Source: an uncultured Oscillospiraceae bacterium (GTDB taxonomy: Bacteria; Bacillota; Clostridia; Oscillospirales; Ruminococcaceae). From it: 64,000 bases of DNA. Where the stretch lies: positions 59,735 through 123,734 of the forward strand of contig CABUEI010000003.1 in NCBI GenBank assembly GCA_902490585.1, written 5' to 3'. Below the pieces are notes generated by a model, which saw only the letters and a list, made by a program, of their open reading frames with translations, did no database searches and was not told where the DNA came from. Below are positions 25,110-34,200 of this stretch, one piece after another (position 1 is the stretch's first letter; every line of letters begins with the position of its first letter). The translations under genes and the position numbers were made by a program.

Positions 25110-26131
25110 GTGAAACTATAAAGCTTTCTCCCGAAATGCTTATGTCGCAGTCGGCTCAGCTTTTAACGCTCAGTAACGATTTCAGCAATCTGTTTGACAG
25201 CGTTGTATCCGAGCTCAACACGATTAACGGCAACTGGAGCAAAAATCTTGCAAACAATTTTGTGGGAAAGATATTGAGTGCACAGAACGGTTTCAGGTCA
25301 GTGGTTGATGCATTACAGAATGGCTCGGAAGCCGCCGGTATATGCGCCCGTTCGTTTGAGAATATTGACGACGTACTGGCAAAGATCATGGCAGGCGGAG
25401 GAGAGAACAGCGGTTCTGCGGGGGCGACGATTACCGGCGGAAACGCTATAAGCGGATCGGTTGATATAATCGAAGCTGTAAAGAATGAAATCGGTAAAAT
25501 TCCCGAGCAGATCAAAACTGCCGGAGAAGCTCTCAAATATCTTGAAGACAAATACGGAGAATTGCCCGAAGAAGCGAAAGTTATCATCGATGCAGTCGTG
25601 CCAAAGGGCTTGAAAACAGCTTATCAAATAACAAGCGATATTCTTCAGGGAGAGTTTGATTTAGATAATGTGCTGAGTGCAGTAAAGTGTGTTGCGGGAA
25701 AATCGCCAAAAGTAAGTGTAGTGGTTTCGGCGGCAAAGTATGCACTTGACAAAGGTGCTGAATACGAAAAAAAGGCTGAAGATAAAATGACAAAGAATAT
25801 TTTGGAGGGTGATCTTTTAGGTGCATCTGCTAATGCTGTCGAGGGCTTTGTCGATACCGTCGGAGGCGGAGTAATAGCTGTTACCGGTAATCTTATTGGC
25901 GGAGCTATAGATAAGACAATCGGAAAAATTCCCGGTATCTCTACCGCAATAAAGATTGCTACCGGCGGAAAATCTTTAGGCTCGTATGTTGAAAAAGGTG
26001 CTGCGTATGTTGCAGACGGAATCGACAAGGTAACTGATGTTATTACTGACGGAATCAATGTCATTACAGACGGATTCACCAAAGGTGTGCAGGCAGTCGG
26101 TAACGTAATCGGCGGTTTGTTTGGATTATAA
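25106..26131 (+). CDS. Candidate T7SS effector: WXG100-like N-domain with glycine-rich hydrophobic C-domain
   Basis: A 341-aa protein. Residues 1-95 form a WXG100-like hairpin (Trp44 in NGNWSKNLANNF). A GGGENSGSAG linker follows, then an amphipathic region with GELPEEAKVII. The C-terminal 120 residues are rich in Gly, Val, Ile and Ala with repeats such as VITDGINVITDGF, GGGVIAVTGNLIGGAI and GNVIGGLFGL. The layout matches T7SS effectors with an Esx-like targeting head and a toxic or membrane-active tail. The tail could insert in membranes; no enzymatic motif is visible. Followed by two DUF4176-type genes, which may play the immunity or partner part. Confidence 0.65.
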   Translation: MSETIKLSPEMLMSQSAQLLTLSNDFSNLFDSVVSELNTINGNWSKNLANNFVGKILSAQNGFRSVVDALQNGSEAAGICARSFENIDDVLAKIMAGGGENSGSAGATITGGNAISGSVDIIEAVKNEIGKIPEQIKTAGEALKYLEDKYGELPEEAKVIIDAVVPKGLKTAYQITSDILQGEFDLDNVLSAVKCVAGKSPKVSVVVSAAKYALDKGAEYEKKAEDKMTKNILEGDLLGASANAVEGFVDTVGGGVIAVTGNLIGGAIDKTIGKIPGISTAIKIATGGKSLGSYVEKGAAYVADGIDKVTDVITDGINVITDGFTKGVQAVGNVIGGLFGL

Positions 26132-26145
26132 TGTGAGGTGGCAGA

Positions 26146-26481
26146 ATGGAACTATTACCTATCGGCTCTGTTATACAGGGCAGAAATCTGAAATACTGTA
26201 TAATCGGATATTCCGATATCAATACAGACGACGGAAATATATGGGGCTATTATGCTGTACCGTGTCCTACAGGATTTTTCAACAGTACAAGCATAGTTTT
26301 TATCCCCTTTGAAAATAAAATGAAAACCGTACATGACGGTTACAGAACAAAGGAAAGCAAAGCCGTATCTGAGTTCATTTCCGTAATTAAAGATGATCTC
26401 AGCGGTATGACCAATGAGCAGCTCGCAGAAGAATTAAAACTGTTCAAAGAAGGCTTTGACGGAAAGGAAAAACAGATATGA
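26146..26481 (+). CDS. DUF4176-type protein (first copy)
   Basis: A 111-aa protein. LPIGSVIQGRNLKYCIIGY, then WGYYAVPCPTGFF and FIPFENKMKTVHDGYR follow the DUF4176 pattern (LPIGSVV...MIIGR...YDYIGVPYPEGY...GY). DUF4176 genes travel with type VII loci in Firmicutes; role unknown. ATG with GAGGTGG upstream, 14 bases after the effector candidate. Confidence 0.7.
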   Translation: MELLPIGSVIQGRNLKYCIIGYSDINTDDGNIWGYYAVPCPTGFFNSTSIVFIPFENKMKTVHDGYRTKESKAVSEFISVIKDDLSGMTNEQLAEELKLFKEGFDGKEKQI

Positions 26482-26771
26482 GATATTATCCGGTTGGGAC
26501 AGTGGTATCTGTCAAGGATTCAGATGCGGTGCTTATGATAGCAGGCTATCTTCCGCATATAGAAGATAATAAAACTTATGATTATTTCGGTGTTGCATAT
26601 CCGTTCGGAATGTTGAAAATGGATGATTATATCTGTTTTGACCATAAGATTATAGATAAAGTTATTCACATGGGTTACAGCGACTCGCAGACTGAGGAAT
26701 TCCTTGACGGATATGAACAGATGTACCGTAATATCAAAGGCAATACAGCTACTGACAGTTTCGGAGAATAA
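26478..26771 (+). CDS. DUF4176-type protein (second copy)
   Basis: A 97-aa protein. YPVGTVVSVKDSDAVLMIAGY, then YDYFGVAYPFGMLKMDDY and KVIHMGY give the full DUF4176 pattern, clearer than in the first copy. ATGA overlap with the gene before. The tandem pair could be immunity proteins or assembly factors for the effector candidate. Confidence 0.75.
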   Translation: MRYYPVGTVVSVKDSDAVLMIAGYLPHIEDNKTYDYFGVAYPFGMLKMDDYICFDHKIIDKVIHMGYSDSQTEEFLDGYEQMYRNIKGNTATDSFGE

Positions 26772-26812
26772 CGTAGAATCAATGAAAAGATTAAAATTTA
26801 ACCGGAGTTTCT

Positions 26813-27541
26813 ATGCTTGAATATGCAACAATAACGAATAAGGGCGACAGGAGCGTAAACGAGGACAGCATTGCGGTCATTCCGTCCGGTAAAACGGGTT
26901 TTGCGTGTATACTTTGCGACGGGCTCGGAGGGCACGGAATGGGTGATGTAGCGTCAAAGAGCGTGTGCAATACATTCCGGAATATGCTTTTCGGCACGCC
27001 TGCAATTTCTGATTTTCTTCCTGCCGCATTCCGTGCCGCACAGAAAAATCTGATGCAGGAGCAGATAAAGTTTAATGCGACTATGAAAATGAAAACGACC
27101 GCCGTAGCGCTTGCCGCCGACAACAAAAAGGCGTATGCGGCGCATATCGGAGACTCACGGTTGTACATTTTCCGCAAAAACAGGATTATGAAAAGGACGC
27201 TCGACCACAGCGTACCGCAAATGCTGGCTCTGTCAAAAGAAATCCGTGAAGATGAAATACGTTATCATCCCGAACGCAGTTCTGTGCTCAGGGTCATGGG
27301 GATAGAATGGGAAAAGGATATGTTTGATGTGATGAAACCTGTTCCGCTGAGAAAGTGTGACGCATTTCTGCTTTGCTCGGACGGATTCTGGGAGTTTATA
27401 GAGGAAGAAAAGATGTGTGAATGTCTTAAAAATTCGGATTCAGTCAATGAATGGCTCGGCATGATGACAAAAGAAGTCAGAAAGAACGGAAAGGGTAGGG
27501 AAATGGATAATTATTCTGCCATCGCAATCCGCAACATATAG
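26813..27541 (+). CDS. PP2C-type Ser/Thr phosphatase
   Basis: A 242-aa PP2C (PPM) phosphatase. Motifs: NEDS near the N-terminus, ILCDGLGGHGMGDVAS for metal binding, TTAVAL, HIGDSRLYIFR, LLCSDGFWEF and a C-terminal MDNYSAIAI. Both metal-binding Asp clusters are present. It removes phosphates placed by the two kinases downstream. Short GVDG equivalents but all catalytic Asp residues kept. Confidence 0.9.
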   Translation: MLEYATITNKGDRSVNEDSIAVIPSGKTGFACILCDGLGGHGMGDVASKSVCNTFRNMLFGTPAISDFLPAAFRAAQKNLMQEQIKFNATMKMKTTAVALAADNKKAYAAHIGDSRLYIFRKNRIMKRTLDHSVPQMLALSKEIREDEIRYHPERSSVLRVMGIEWEKDMFDVMKPVPLRKCDAFLLCSDGFWEFIEEEKMCECLKNSDSVNEWLGMMTKEVRKNGKGREMDNYSAIAIRNI

Positions 27542-27558
27542 AGGGGAAAGGTGTATAA

Positions 27559-28356
27559 TTGCAGAACTTTGATGATAATTACAGCTTTCTCGATGAAAAC
27601 CGCACCGCCGAACTCGCACTATTTTCCGTAATCGGCGGAAGAGAAGAACAACAGGATTGCTCCGGTTACAAAATTACGGGCGACAAGCTTATGGCTGTGA
27701 TCTGTGACGGAATGGGAGGACATACCGACGGAAAAAAGGCGAGTAATACAGCTGTAGGCGAATTTCTCCGCCAATATACGCTGTCGGAAAATGAGGATGA
27801 GCCGTGGAGTTTTTTTGAAAACGCCATTGTGTCGGCAAATTCGCTGATCTGTTCGTTTACAGATAAAGACGGGAACAGACAGTGTTCGGGTACAACCGCT
27901 GTCTGTGTGCTGATATCAAACGGTATTTTAAGGTGGGCATCGGTAGGTGACAGCAGGCTTTATATACAGCGTAACGGTGAATTGGTGCAGGCAACTACCG
28001 ACCACAATTATGCGGTTTCATTGTCGGAAAAGCTGAAAAACGGTGAAATCGACAGACAGACGTATGACAGAGAGATGCTGAGAGGTGACGGTCTTACGAG
28101 TTTTCTCGGTGTCGGTCGGGAGATGCAGGTTGATATAAATATCAAGGGTATTCCGTTACACAGCGGCGACAGAATCCTGCTCACAACGGACGGTCTTTAT
28201 AAGCTGGTTTCGGACGAGGAGATCAACCGCATACTGATCAATTTCAGTAATGTCGGTGAAGCGGTGCAGGCACTTGAAATAAAGGCGGAGCACAGAGCAT
28301 TCAAAAAAAGAACGGTGCGTGACAATATGACGGTTGCGCTTATAAATATAAAATAA
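27559..28356 (+). CDS. PP2C-type Ser/Thr phosphatase (second)
   Basis: A 265-aa PP2C phosphatase. REEQQDC replaces the usual NED entry; then VICDGMGGHTDGKKAS, CSGTTAVCV, WASVGDSRLYI, LTTDGLYKL and RDNMTVALI. It starts at TTG with GGGGAAAGG upstream, so translation may be kept low. Two phosphatases with two kinases in one operon suggests paired writer-eraser control. Confidence 0.9.
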   Translation: MQNFDDNYSFLDENRTAELALFSVIGGREEQQDCSGYKITGDKLMAVICDGMGGHTDGKKASNTAVGEFLRQYTLSENEDEPWSFFENAIVSANSLICSFTDKDGNRQCSGTTAVCVLISNGILRWASVGDSRLYIQRNGELVQATTDHNYAVSLSEKLKNGEIDRQTYDREMLRGDGLTSFLGVGREMQVDINIKGIPLHSGDRILLTTDGLYKLVSDEEINRILINFSNVGEAVQALEIKAEHRAFKKRTVRDNMTVALINIK

Positions 28357-28368
28357 TCGGAGAATGGT

Positions 28369-29250
28369 ATGAAGAAAGTCAGATGTTTGAACGGGCATTA
28401 TTTCGATAACGAAGCTTACGATAAATGTCCGCTTTGTAATGCTGTAAAGGTTGAAGAAAATGGCGGTGACAATGCCGGAAACACAGGTGCGACCGAGGAA
28501 AAGAAACACCTGTTTTCATGGAAGAAAAACAAGAAAAATGACGCTGAAATAGTTCACATGGAAGAAGGCACGGTTGCAAAGACTTTCAGCATATTCGGCG
28601 ACAACTCAAATGAAGATACACCGATAAAGGAAAGCTATTCCGTTACCGCCGATGAGCCGAAAGTGAATGTAACGGCGGAAAATAAACACGATAATGCCAA
28701 GCCTGTTGACGTTTTCACACAAAAAAACGTGTCGCAGGTATCCTATGAAGATAGCAAGAGCAGTATTGCCGTTTCAATAAAGGATGAAATAAACGAGGCA
28801 CGCAGAGATTCCAACAAGACGATCGGCTTTTTCAGTATGCCGTCGTCAAAGCCGCAGGAGAACACCGTTGTATCTGAAAATTCTGCCGTTGCACAGAGTG
28901 AGCCGCTTGTGGGGTGGATAGTTTGCGTCAAGGGTGTGAACTTCGGAAAAGGATTTTCTGTATTCTCAGGTATGAACTCGGTTGGAAGAAATCCTGATAA
29001 CCGCATAGTTGTGCCCGATGACAGCGGCATTTCCAGGGAAAAACACGCCCTGATAGTGTATGAGCCGAAGAAACGTGTGTTCTACATTAAATCGGGAGAG
29101 AGCAGTGGGCTTACATACGTTAACGATGAAATAGTTATGGAAACGCAAAAACTTGAAGCGTGGGATAAAATAACACTGGGCGGCAGTGATTTTCTTCTTG
29201 TACCGCTGTGCTGTGAAAGATTTTCATGGGAAGAGTATATGACAAGGTAA
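28369..29250 (+). CDS. Zinc-ribbon FHA-domain protein
   Basis: A 293-aa protein. The N-terminus has CLNGHYF...KCPLCN, a short zinc-ribbon-like pair. Residues 30-180 are polar and low in order, with many Ser/Thr that could be phosphorylated. Residues 185-293 form an FHA domain: NSVGRNPDNRIVVPDDSGISREKHALI with the phospho-Thr-binding Arg and Ser, then TYVNDE. FHA domains bind phosphothreonine, so this protein probably links kinase activity to the secretion ATPase, which has FHA domains of its own. Confidence 0.88.
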   Translation: MKKVRCLNGHYFDNEAYDKCPLCNAVKVEENGGDNAGNTGATEEKKHLFSWKKNKKNDAEIVHMEEGTVAKTFSIFGDNSNEDTPIKESYSVTADEPKVNVTAENKHDNAKPVDVFTQKNVSQVSYEDSKSSIAVSIKDEINEARRDSNKTIGFFSMPSSKPQENTVVSENSAVAQSEPLVGWIVCVKGVNFGKGFSVFSGMNSVGRNPDNRIVVPDDSGISREKHALIVYEPKKRVFYIKSGESSGLTYVNDEIVMETQKLEAWDKITLGGSDFLLVPLCCERFSWEEYMTR

Positions 29251-29262
29251 GGGGATAGAGAT

Positions 29263-31236
29263 ATGAAACGATGCTTATCGTGTTTTAAAGAGTTTGATGA
29301 CAGACTGGAGATGTGTCCGTTCTGCGGTGAGGAGTATGACGACAACCCGGGACTTCCAACTCATCTGTTACCTGGAACAGTGCTTGCAGGGAGATATTAT
29401 ATCGGTAAGGCTGTAGGTTCGGGCGGTTTCGGTATAATTTATAAAGCGTTTGATATGAAGCTTGAATCGGTGGTGGCAGTCAAGGAATTCTTTATCGGAA
29501 GAATGATGACCAGAGCCGCAGGCGAGGATACGGTAATTGTCAGCAAAAAGTCACGGCAGGAGTTTGAATACAGAAAAAGAAGATTTCTTGCCGAGGCGAG
29601 AAATATGGCGAAATTCGGGGACAGCAGGTTTATCCCGAATGTATTTGAGTATTTCGAGGCAAACGGTACGGCATACATAGTTATGGAACTGCTGGAGGGT
29701 GAAACGCTGAATACATATATTGCCGACAATGGCAGGATAGATATGCAGTTTGCTATCTATATAGCAACCGAGGTCGGAAATGCGCTCTCAGCACTCCATG
29801 AGCACAAAATAGTGCACAGAGATGTTGCACCGGATAACATTTTTATATGTTCCGACAAGGACAAGCACGTCAAACTTCTGGATCTGGGAGCGGCAAAACT
29901 CGCCGACAGCAGTGACGATGTTATTGATATAATACTGAAACCCGGATATTCACCGGTTGAGCAGTATGACAGCATGGAAAATGCAGGACCGTGCTCGGAT
30001 ATATATGCACTCGGTGCAACGTTGTATTATATGTTGACGGGAGTAAAGCCTGATGAGTCAACGAACAGAAAAATAAACGATACTGTAGTTGCACCGCATG
30101 AATTAAACCCGGAGGTATCGGATAATCTCAGCAATGCGGTCATGAAAGCCATGGCTGTTGAAAAGCATCTGCGATTCAGAAATATAAGCGAGTTCCTTGC
30201 GGCGATAAGCGGCGAGAGAAAAGTGGTTTCGCTCAGTACCGAGAAGAAAAGGCGGAGAGTAAAGCGTTTTGCAGGAATAGCCGCCGCATTTGTCGTGCTT
30301 ATAATCGGGGCCGGAGCAGTTACCGGAGCATACTTGTCCGGACGTTCCGAACAGATGCTTGATGATGCTGTGATCAGAGTGTGGTACTCGGTGGAAGATG
30401 ATTCTACCGAGGGAGCGGCAATGAAGATCATAACCGATGACTTCACTGATAAATTCGGCAATGTCACGGTTGAACTGACGGCAATACCCGAATCCGAATA
30501 TGCAGACAGGCTTGAAGAAGCGGCAAAGGAAAACGCACTTCCCGACTTGTTTGAAAGCAGTAATCTTTCGGACGATGTGCTGAAAAATGCAGGAAGTGTT
30601 GATAATGTGCTTTCATCTGAACAGGCAGGCAAGTGTCTGTTTATAGGAGAAAACAAGGACAGTATTTCTTCATCGAAAAAAGTGCCGCTTGGCATTGAAG
30701 TTCCTCTGGCGTGCGTTATTACAAACGGTGCAACCAGTGTAAAGTATGACAAGGAAAGCTTTTCATCCGTTTCTGATTTCGGCACGGATATTATAGCGGT
30801 AGCCAACGATGCGGAGAAACTTACTGAAGATAATTTCGGCTCGGCTGTTTACGCAACAGAGAATGAATTTCTTGACAACGAAGATAACAAATGCGCCGTC
30901 ATGCTTGCCACAACTATGGATATAAACAGGATCAAGAACACGATTACCAATTATTCAAAGTCGTTTGTGTACTATGATTCGGATAAGATCCGTTGCGATT
31001 ACGTATACGAATGGAGCATCGGAAACGGAAGCAAAGCTCAGGTAAAAGCGGCTGAACGTCTGTTGTCGTGGATGCTCGGAAATGTATATCAGAGCACTCT
31101 TATGATAAGCAAATGTAATGACGGACAGATTCCCGTTAACGAAACTTGTTTCATGGAGAAGATAAAGTCGAAAAATCTTGCGTATATAGAGAGTATATAT
31201 ACAAAATTTGAATTTAAGGGAGAGGAAAATAACTGA
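29263..31236 (+). CDS. Transmembrane Ser/Thr kinase with extracellular solute-binding-like domain
   Basis: A 657-aa protein. A zinc ribbon (Cys4, 7, 18, 21) precedes a protein kinase: GSGGFG loop (52-57), VAVKE with Lys74, HRDVAPDN (185-192), DLG (207-209) in place of DFG, and an activation segment with LKPGYSPVEQY. One membrane segment spans about 337-359. The outside part (370-657) begins IRVWYSVEDD and carries FTDKFGNVTVELTAIPESEY, the entry pattern of an ABC-type extracellular solute-binding domain. So an external ligand, possibly a sugar or peptide, could control the kinase. The catalytic loop lacks the usual Lys after HRDx. Confidence 0.88.
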   Translation: MKRCLSCFKEFDDRLEMCPFCGEEYDDNPGLPTHLLPGTVLAGRYYIGKAVGSGGFGIIYKAFDMKLESVVAVKEFFIGRMMTRAAGEDTVIVSKKSRQEFEYRKRRFLAEARNMAKFGDSRFIPNVFEYFEANGTAYIVMELLEGETLNTYIADNGRIDMQFAIYIATEVGNALSALHEHKIVHRDVAPDNIFICSDKDKHVKLLDLGAAKLADSSDDVIDIILKPGYSPVEQYDSMENAGPCSDIYALGATLYYMLTGVKPDESTNRKINDTVVAPHELNPEVSDNLSNAVMKAMAVEKHLRFRNISEFLAAISGERKVVSLSTEKKRRRVKRFAGIAAAFVVLIIGAGAVTGAYLSGRSEQMLDDAVIRVWYSVEDDSTEGAAMKIITDDFTDKFGNVTVELTAIPESEYADRLEEAAKENALPDLFESSNLSDDVLKNAGSVDNVLSSEQAGKCLFIGENKDSISSSKKVPLGIEVPLACVITNGATSVKYDKESFSSVSDFGTDIIAVANDAEKLTEDNFGSAVYATENEFLDNEDNKCAVMLATTMDINRIKNTITNYSKSFVYYDSDKIRCDYVYEWSIGNGSKAQVKAAERLLSWMLGNVYQSTLMISKCNDGQIPVNETCFMEKIKSKNLAYIESIYTKFEFKGEENN

Positions 31237-31237
31237 T

Positions 31238-34200
31238 ATGAACAAAAGGTGCATGGGCTGCATGGAGCAGTATGACAGCGGACTTGAAATGTGTCCTTAT
31301 TGCGGTTATGTTGACGGAACCGAAGCAGAAGAAGCAATTCACATGGAACCCGGCTCACTTCTTCACGACCGCTATATTATAGGCAGAGTGCTCGGATACG
31401 GCGGTTTCGGAGTGACTTACATTGCATGGGACGGTAAGCTTGAGCAGAAAGTGGCAATAAAAGAGTATCTCCCCAGCGAATTTTCTACAAGAATTCCCGG
31501 ACAGTCATGCGTTACACTTTTAGGCGGCGAGAAAAACGAACAGTTCCGTGACGGACTTGTCAAGTTTGTCGAAGAAGCCAAAAGACTTGCCAAGTTTCAG
31601 AATGAAAGCGGTATAGTAAAGGTGTTTGACAGCTTTACAGAAAATGAAACGGCGTATATCATAATGGAATATCTCGAGGGTGAAACGCTTGCCGATCGCC
31701 TTAAACGTGATAAGGTTATCCCTGAGGACGAAGCGGTTGAGATGCTTATGCCCGTGATGAAATCGCTTGAAACAGTGCATAAAGAGGGTATACTTCACAG
31801 AGATATAGCGCCCGACAATATATTCCTTACTACAAACGGTCAGGTAAAGCTGATAGATTTCGGCGCATCAAGATATGCAACGACTTCACACAGCAAGAGC
31901 CTTACCACGATAATAAAACCCGGTTATTCGCCTAAAGAGCAGTATGACAGCAGAGGTGACCAGGGTCCTCACACTGATGTTTACGCACTCGCAGGAACAC
32001 TCTATAAAATGATTACCGGAGTTACTCCACCCGAGGCTATGGGCAGAAACGCAGAGTGTGAAACGAGAAAAAGAGATCCGCTTATGCCGCTTCATAAGTA
32101 TTGCAAAAGTATATCGCTGAAACGTGAAAATGCAATCCTCAATGCACTCAATATAAGAATTGAGGACAGAACACCCGATGTAACCACCTTCATCAATGAG
32201 CTTAATGCCGAACCGCCTGCAAAGCGCAGATACGGAAAGATAAAGAAGATAGATCTGTATCACTGGCCTGTATGGATCAAGGTCGGAATACCTGCTCTTA
32301 TGGCAGTGGTTATAACATTCGGTGTACTTCTTGCGACAGGAGTCATCAACTTCCCGTCACTGTTTACGGAAGAAGTCGTTATACCGGACGGAATTGTTTC
32401 TGTTCCCGATGTTGAGGGCCTTAGCAAAGACGAAGCAATAAGACTTATCGAAGAAGCAAACCTGATAGCTTCGTCCGAGGGCAGCGTCGAGTCAAAGTAC
32501 ATAGAAGCAGGTACGATAGTATTACAGAACCCCACAGGAAGTTCTTATCTTGAGGAAAACGGCACCGTTACTCTTATGATAAGCAGCGGCGGCGAGGTTG
32601 TAAAAGAGGATAACGGAATATGTACCGTGCCGTATGTAATATGGGACGATAAGAAAACCGCACTGTCAAAACTCAAAGAGGCAGGTTTTGACAAGCCCGT
32701 TATCGAGGAAAAGAACGATGATAATGTAGCCGCAGGAAAGGTAATCAGCCAGAGCCTTGAAGCAGGAGAAAAGGTTGAAAAGGGAACTACGGTTACAATA
32801 GTTATATCAAAGGGACCGCAGTCTGTAAAAATGCCCGATGTAACAGGCAAGAATTACAGTGAAGCCGAAAAAACGCTCAAAACACTGGGTCTTGCTGTAA
32901 CTGTCGAATACGAGAAAACCGACAGCAAGCCTGAAAACACTGTTCTGCGTCAGAGCAAGAAAACAGGAGAAGAAGTAAGCAAGGGCGACAAGATAACTCT
33001 TACGGTCGCAAGCAAGGCAGATACAGTCAATATGCCCGACCTTACAGGCGTTGATAAGGCATCAGCCGTTTCACAGCTTGAAAAGCTCGGATTTAAGGTA
33101 ACAGTACTCGAGGGTGAATCCGACGCACCTGAAAATACAGTATACGCTCAGTCACCGTTACCAAACAGTGAGCAAAAACCGGGAGCATCGGTAATTATAT
33201 ATGTAAGCTCTGCAAGCAACGAACCGTCGCTTGTAAAGGTAAGCAACGTTACAGGCAATCCTGAAAACGATGCAAAATCGGTACTCGAAAAAGCAGGCTT
33301 CAGTGTAAGCGTAACAAAGGAATACAGTGACAGTGTTGCACAGGGTGTTGTAATACGCCAGGAACCTGCGGCTGACACCGAGAAGAATTACGGAGCAAAG
33401 GTAGTTATTTATGTAAGCCGTGGTGCTCAGATGCTGACCGTCAATAACGTTGTCGGTAAGAAACGTACAGAGGCTGAAAGTACGCTAAAGAAAACAGGCT
33501 TTACCGTTGAAGTCAAGGAATCGTACGATTTGGGCGTTGCTCCGGGTAAGGTTATCAAGCAGTCACCCGGTGGTGATGAAAAACTGAAAAAGGGCGGTAA
33601 GGTCACGATCTATGTAAGCAAGGGCAAGCAGAAATATGACGTGGCAAACGTATACGGAATGACCGAGAGCGATGCCAGAAAAGCACTTGAAAAATTCGAT
33701 GTGAACGTTGTTTACGACGGATACAGCACTGACATTCCGTACGGCAGTGTATTAAGTCAGGAGCCTACCTCAGCAACGTCGCTTGAAGAGGGCTCTGTAG
33801 TCAAGCTCACGCTCAGTAAAGGTGCAGACTGGTCGGATTACACCGATACTCTGCCTTCGGGAGTTACTTCCGATAAATATGAGATAACAGAGCAGACACG
33901 CTACAGCTACCGTGACAAGCAGACAACCACATCGTCGGATTCAAGCAAGGACGGCTGGACGCAGTATGACAGCTCATGGGCTTGGAGCGACTACGGCTCA
34001 TGGAGCGGTTGGTCAAAGTCATCGGTAGGATCAAGCGACAGCAGACAGGTGGAAACAAAGACGGTAACTGATAAAGAAGGTTATACAGAGTACCGTTACG
34101 GCAGATACGAAGGAAAGCGTTCCGGTGATGGCAAATGGGGTTCTCATTGGTGCAGGGAGTGCGGAATTAATAAACAAGGCTGGATTGCAAGTACTATATA

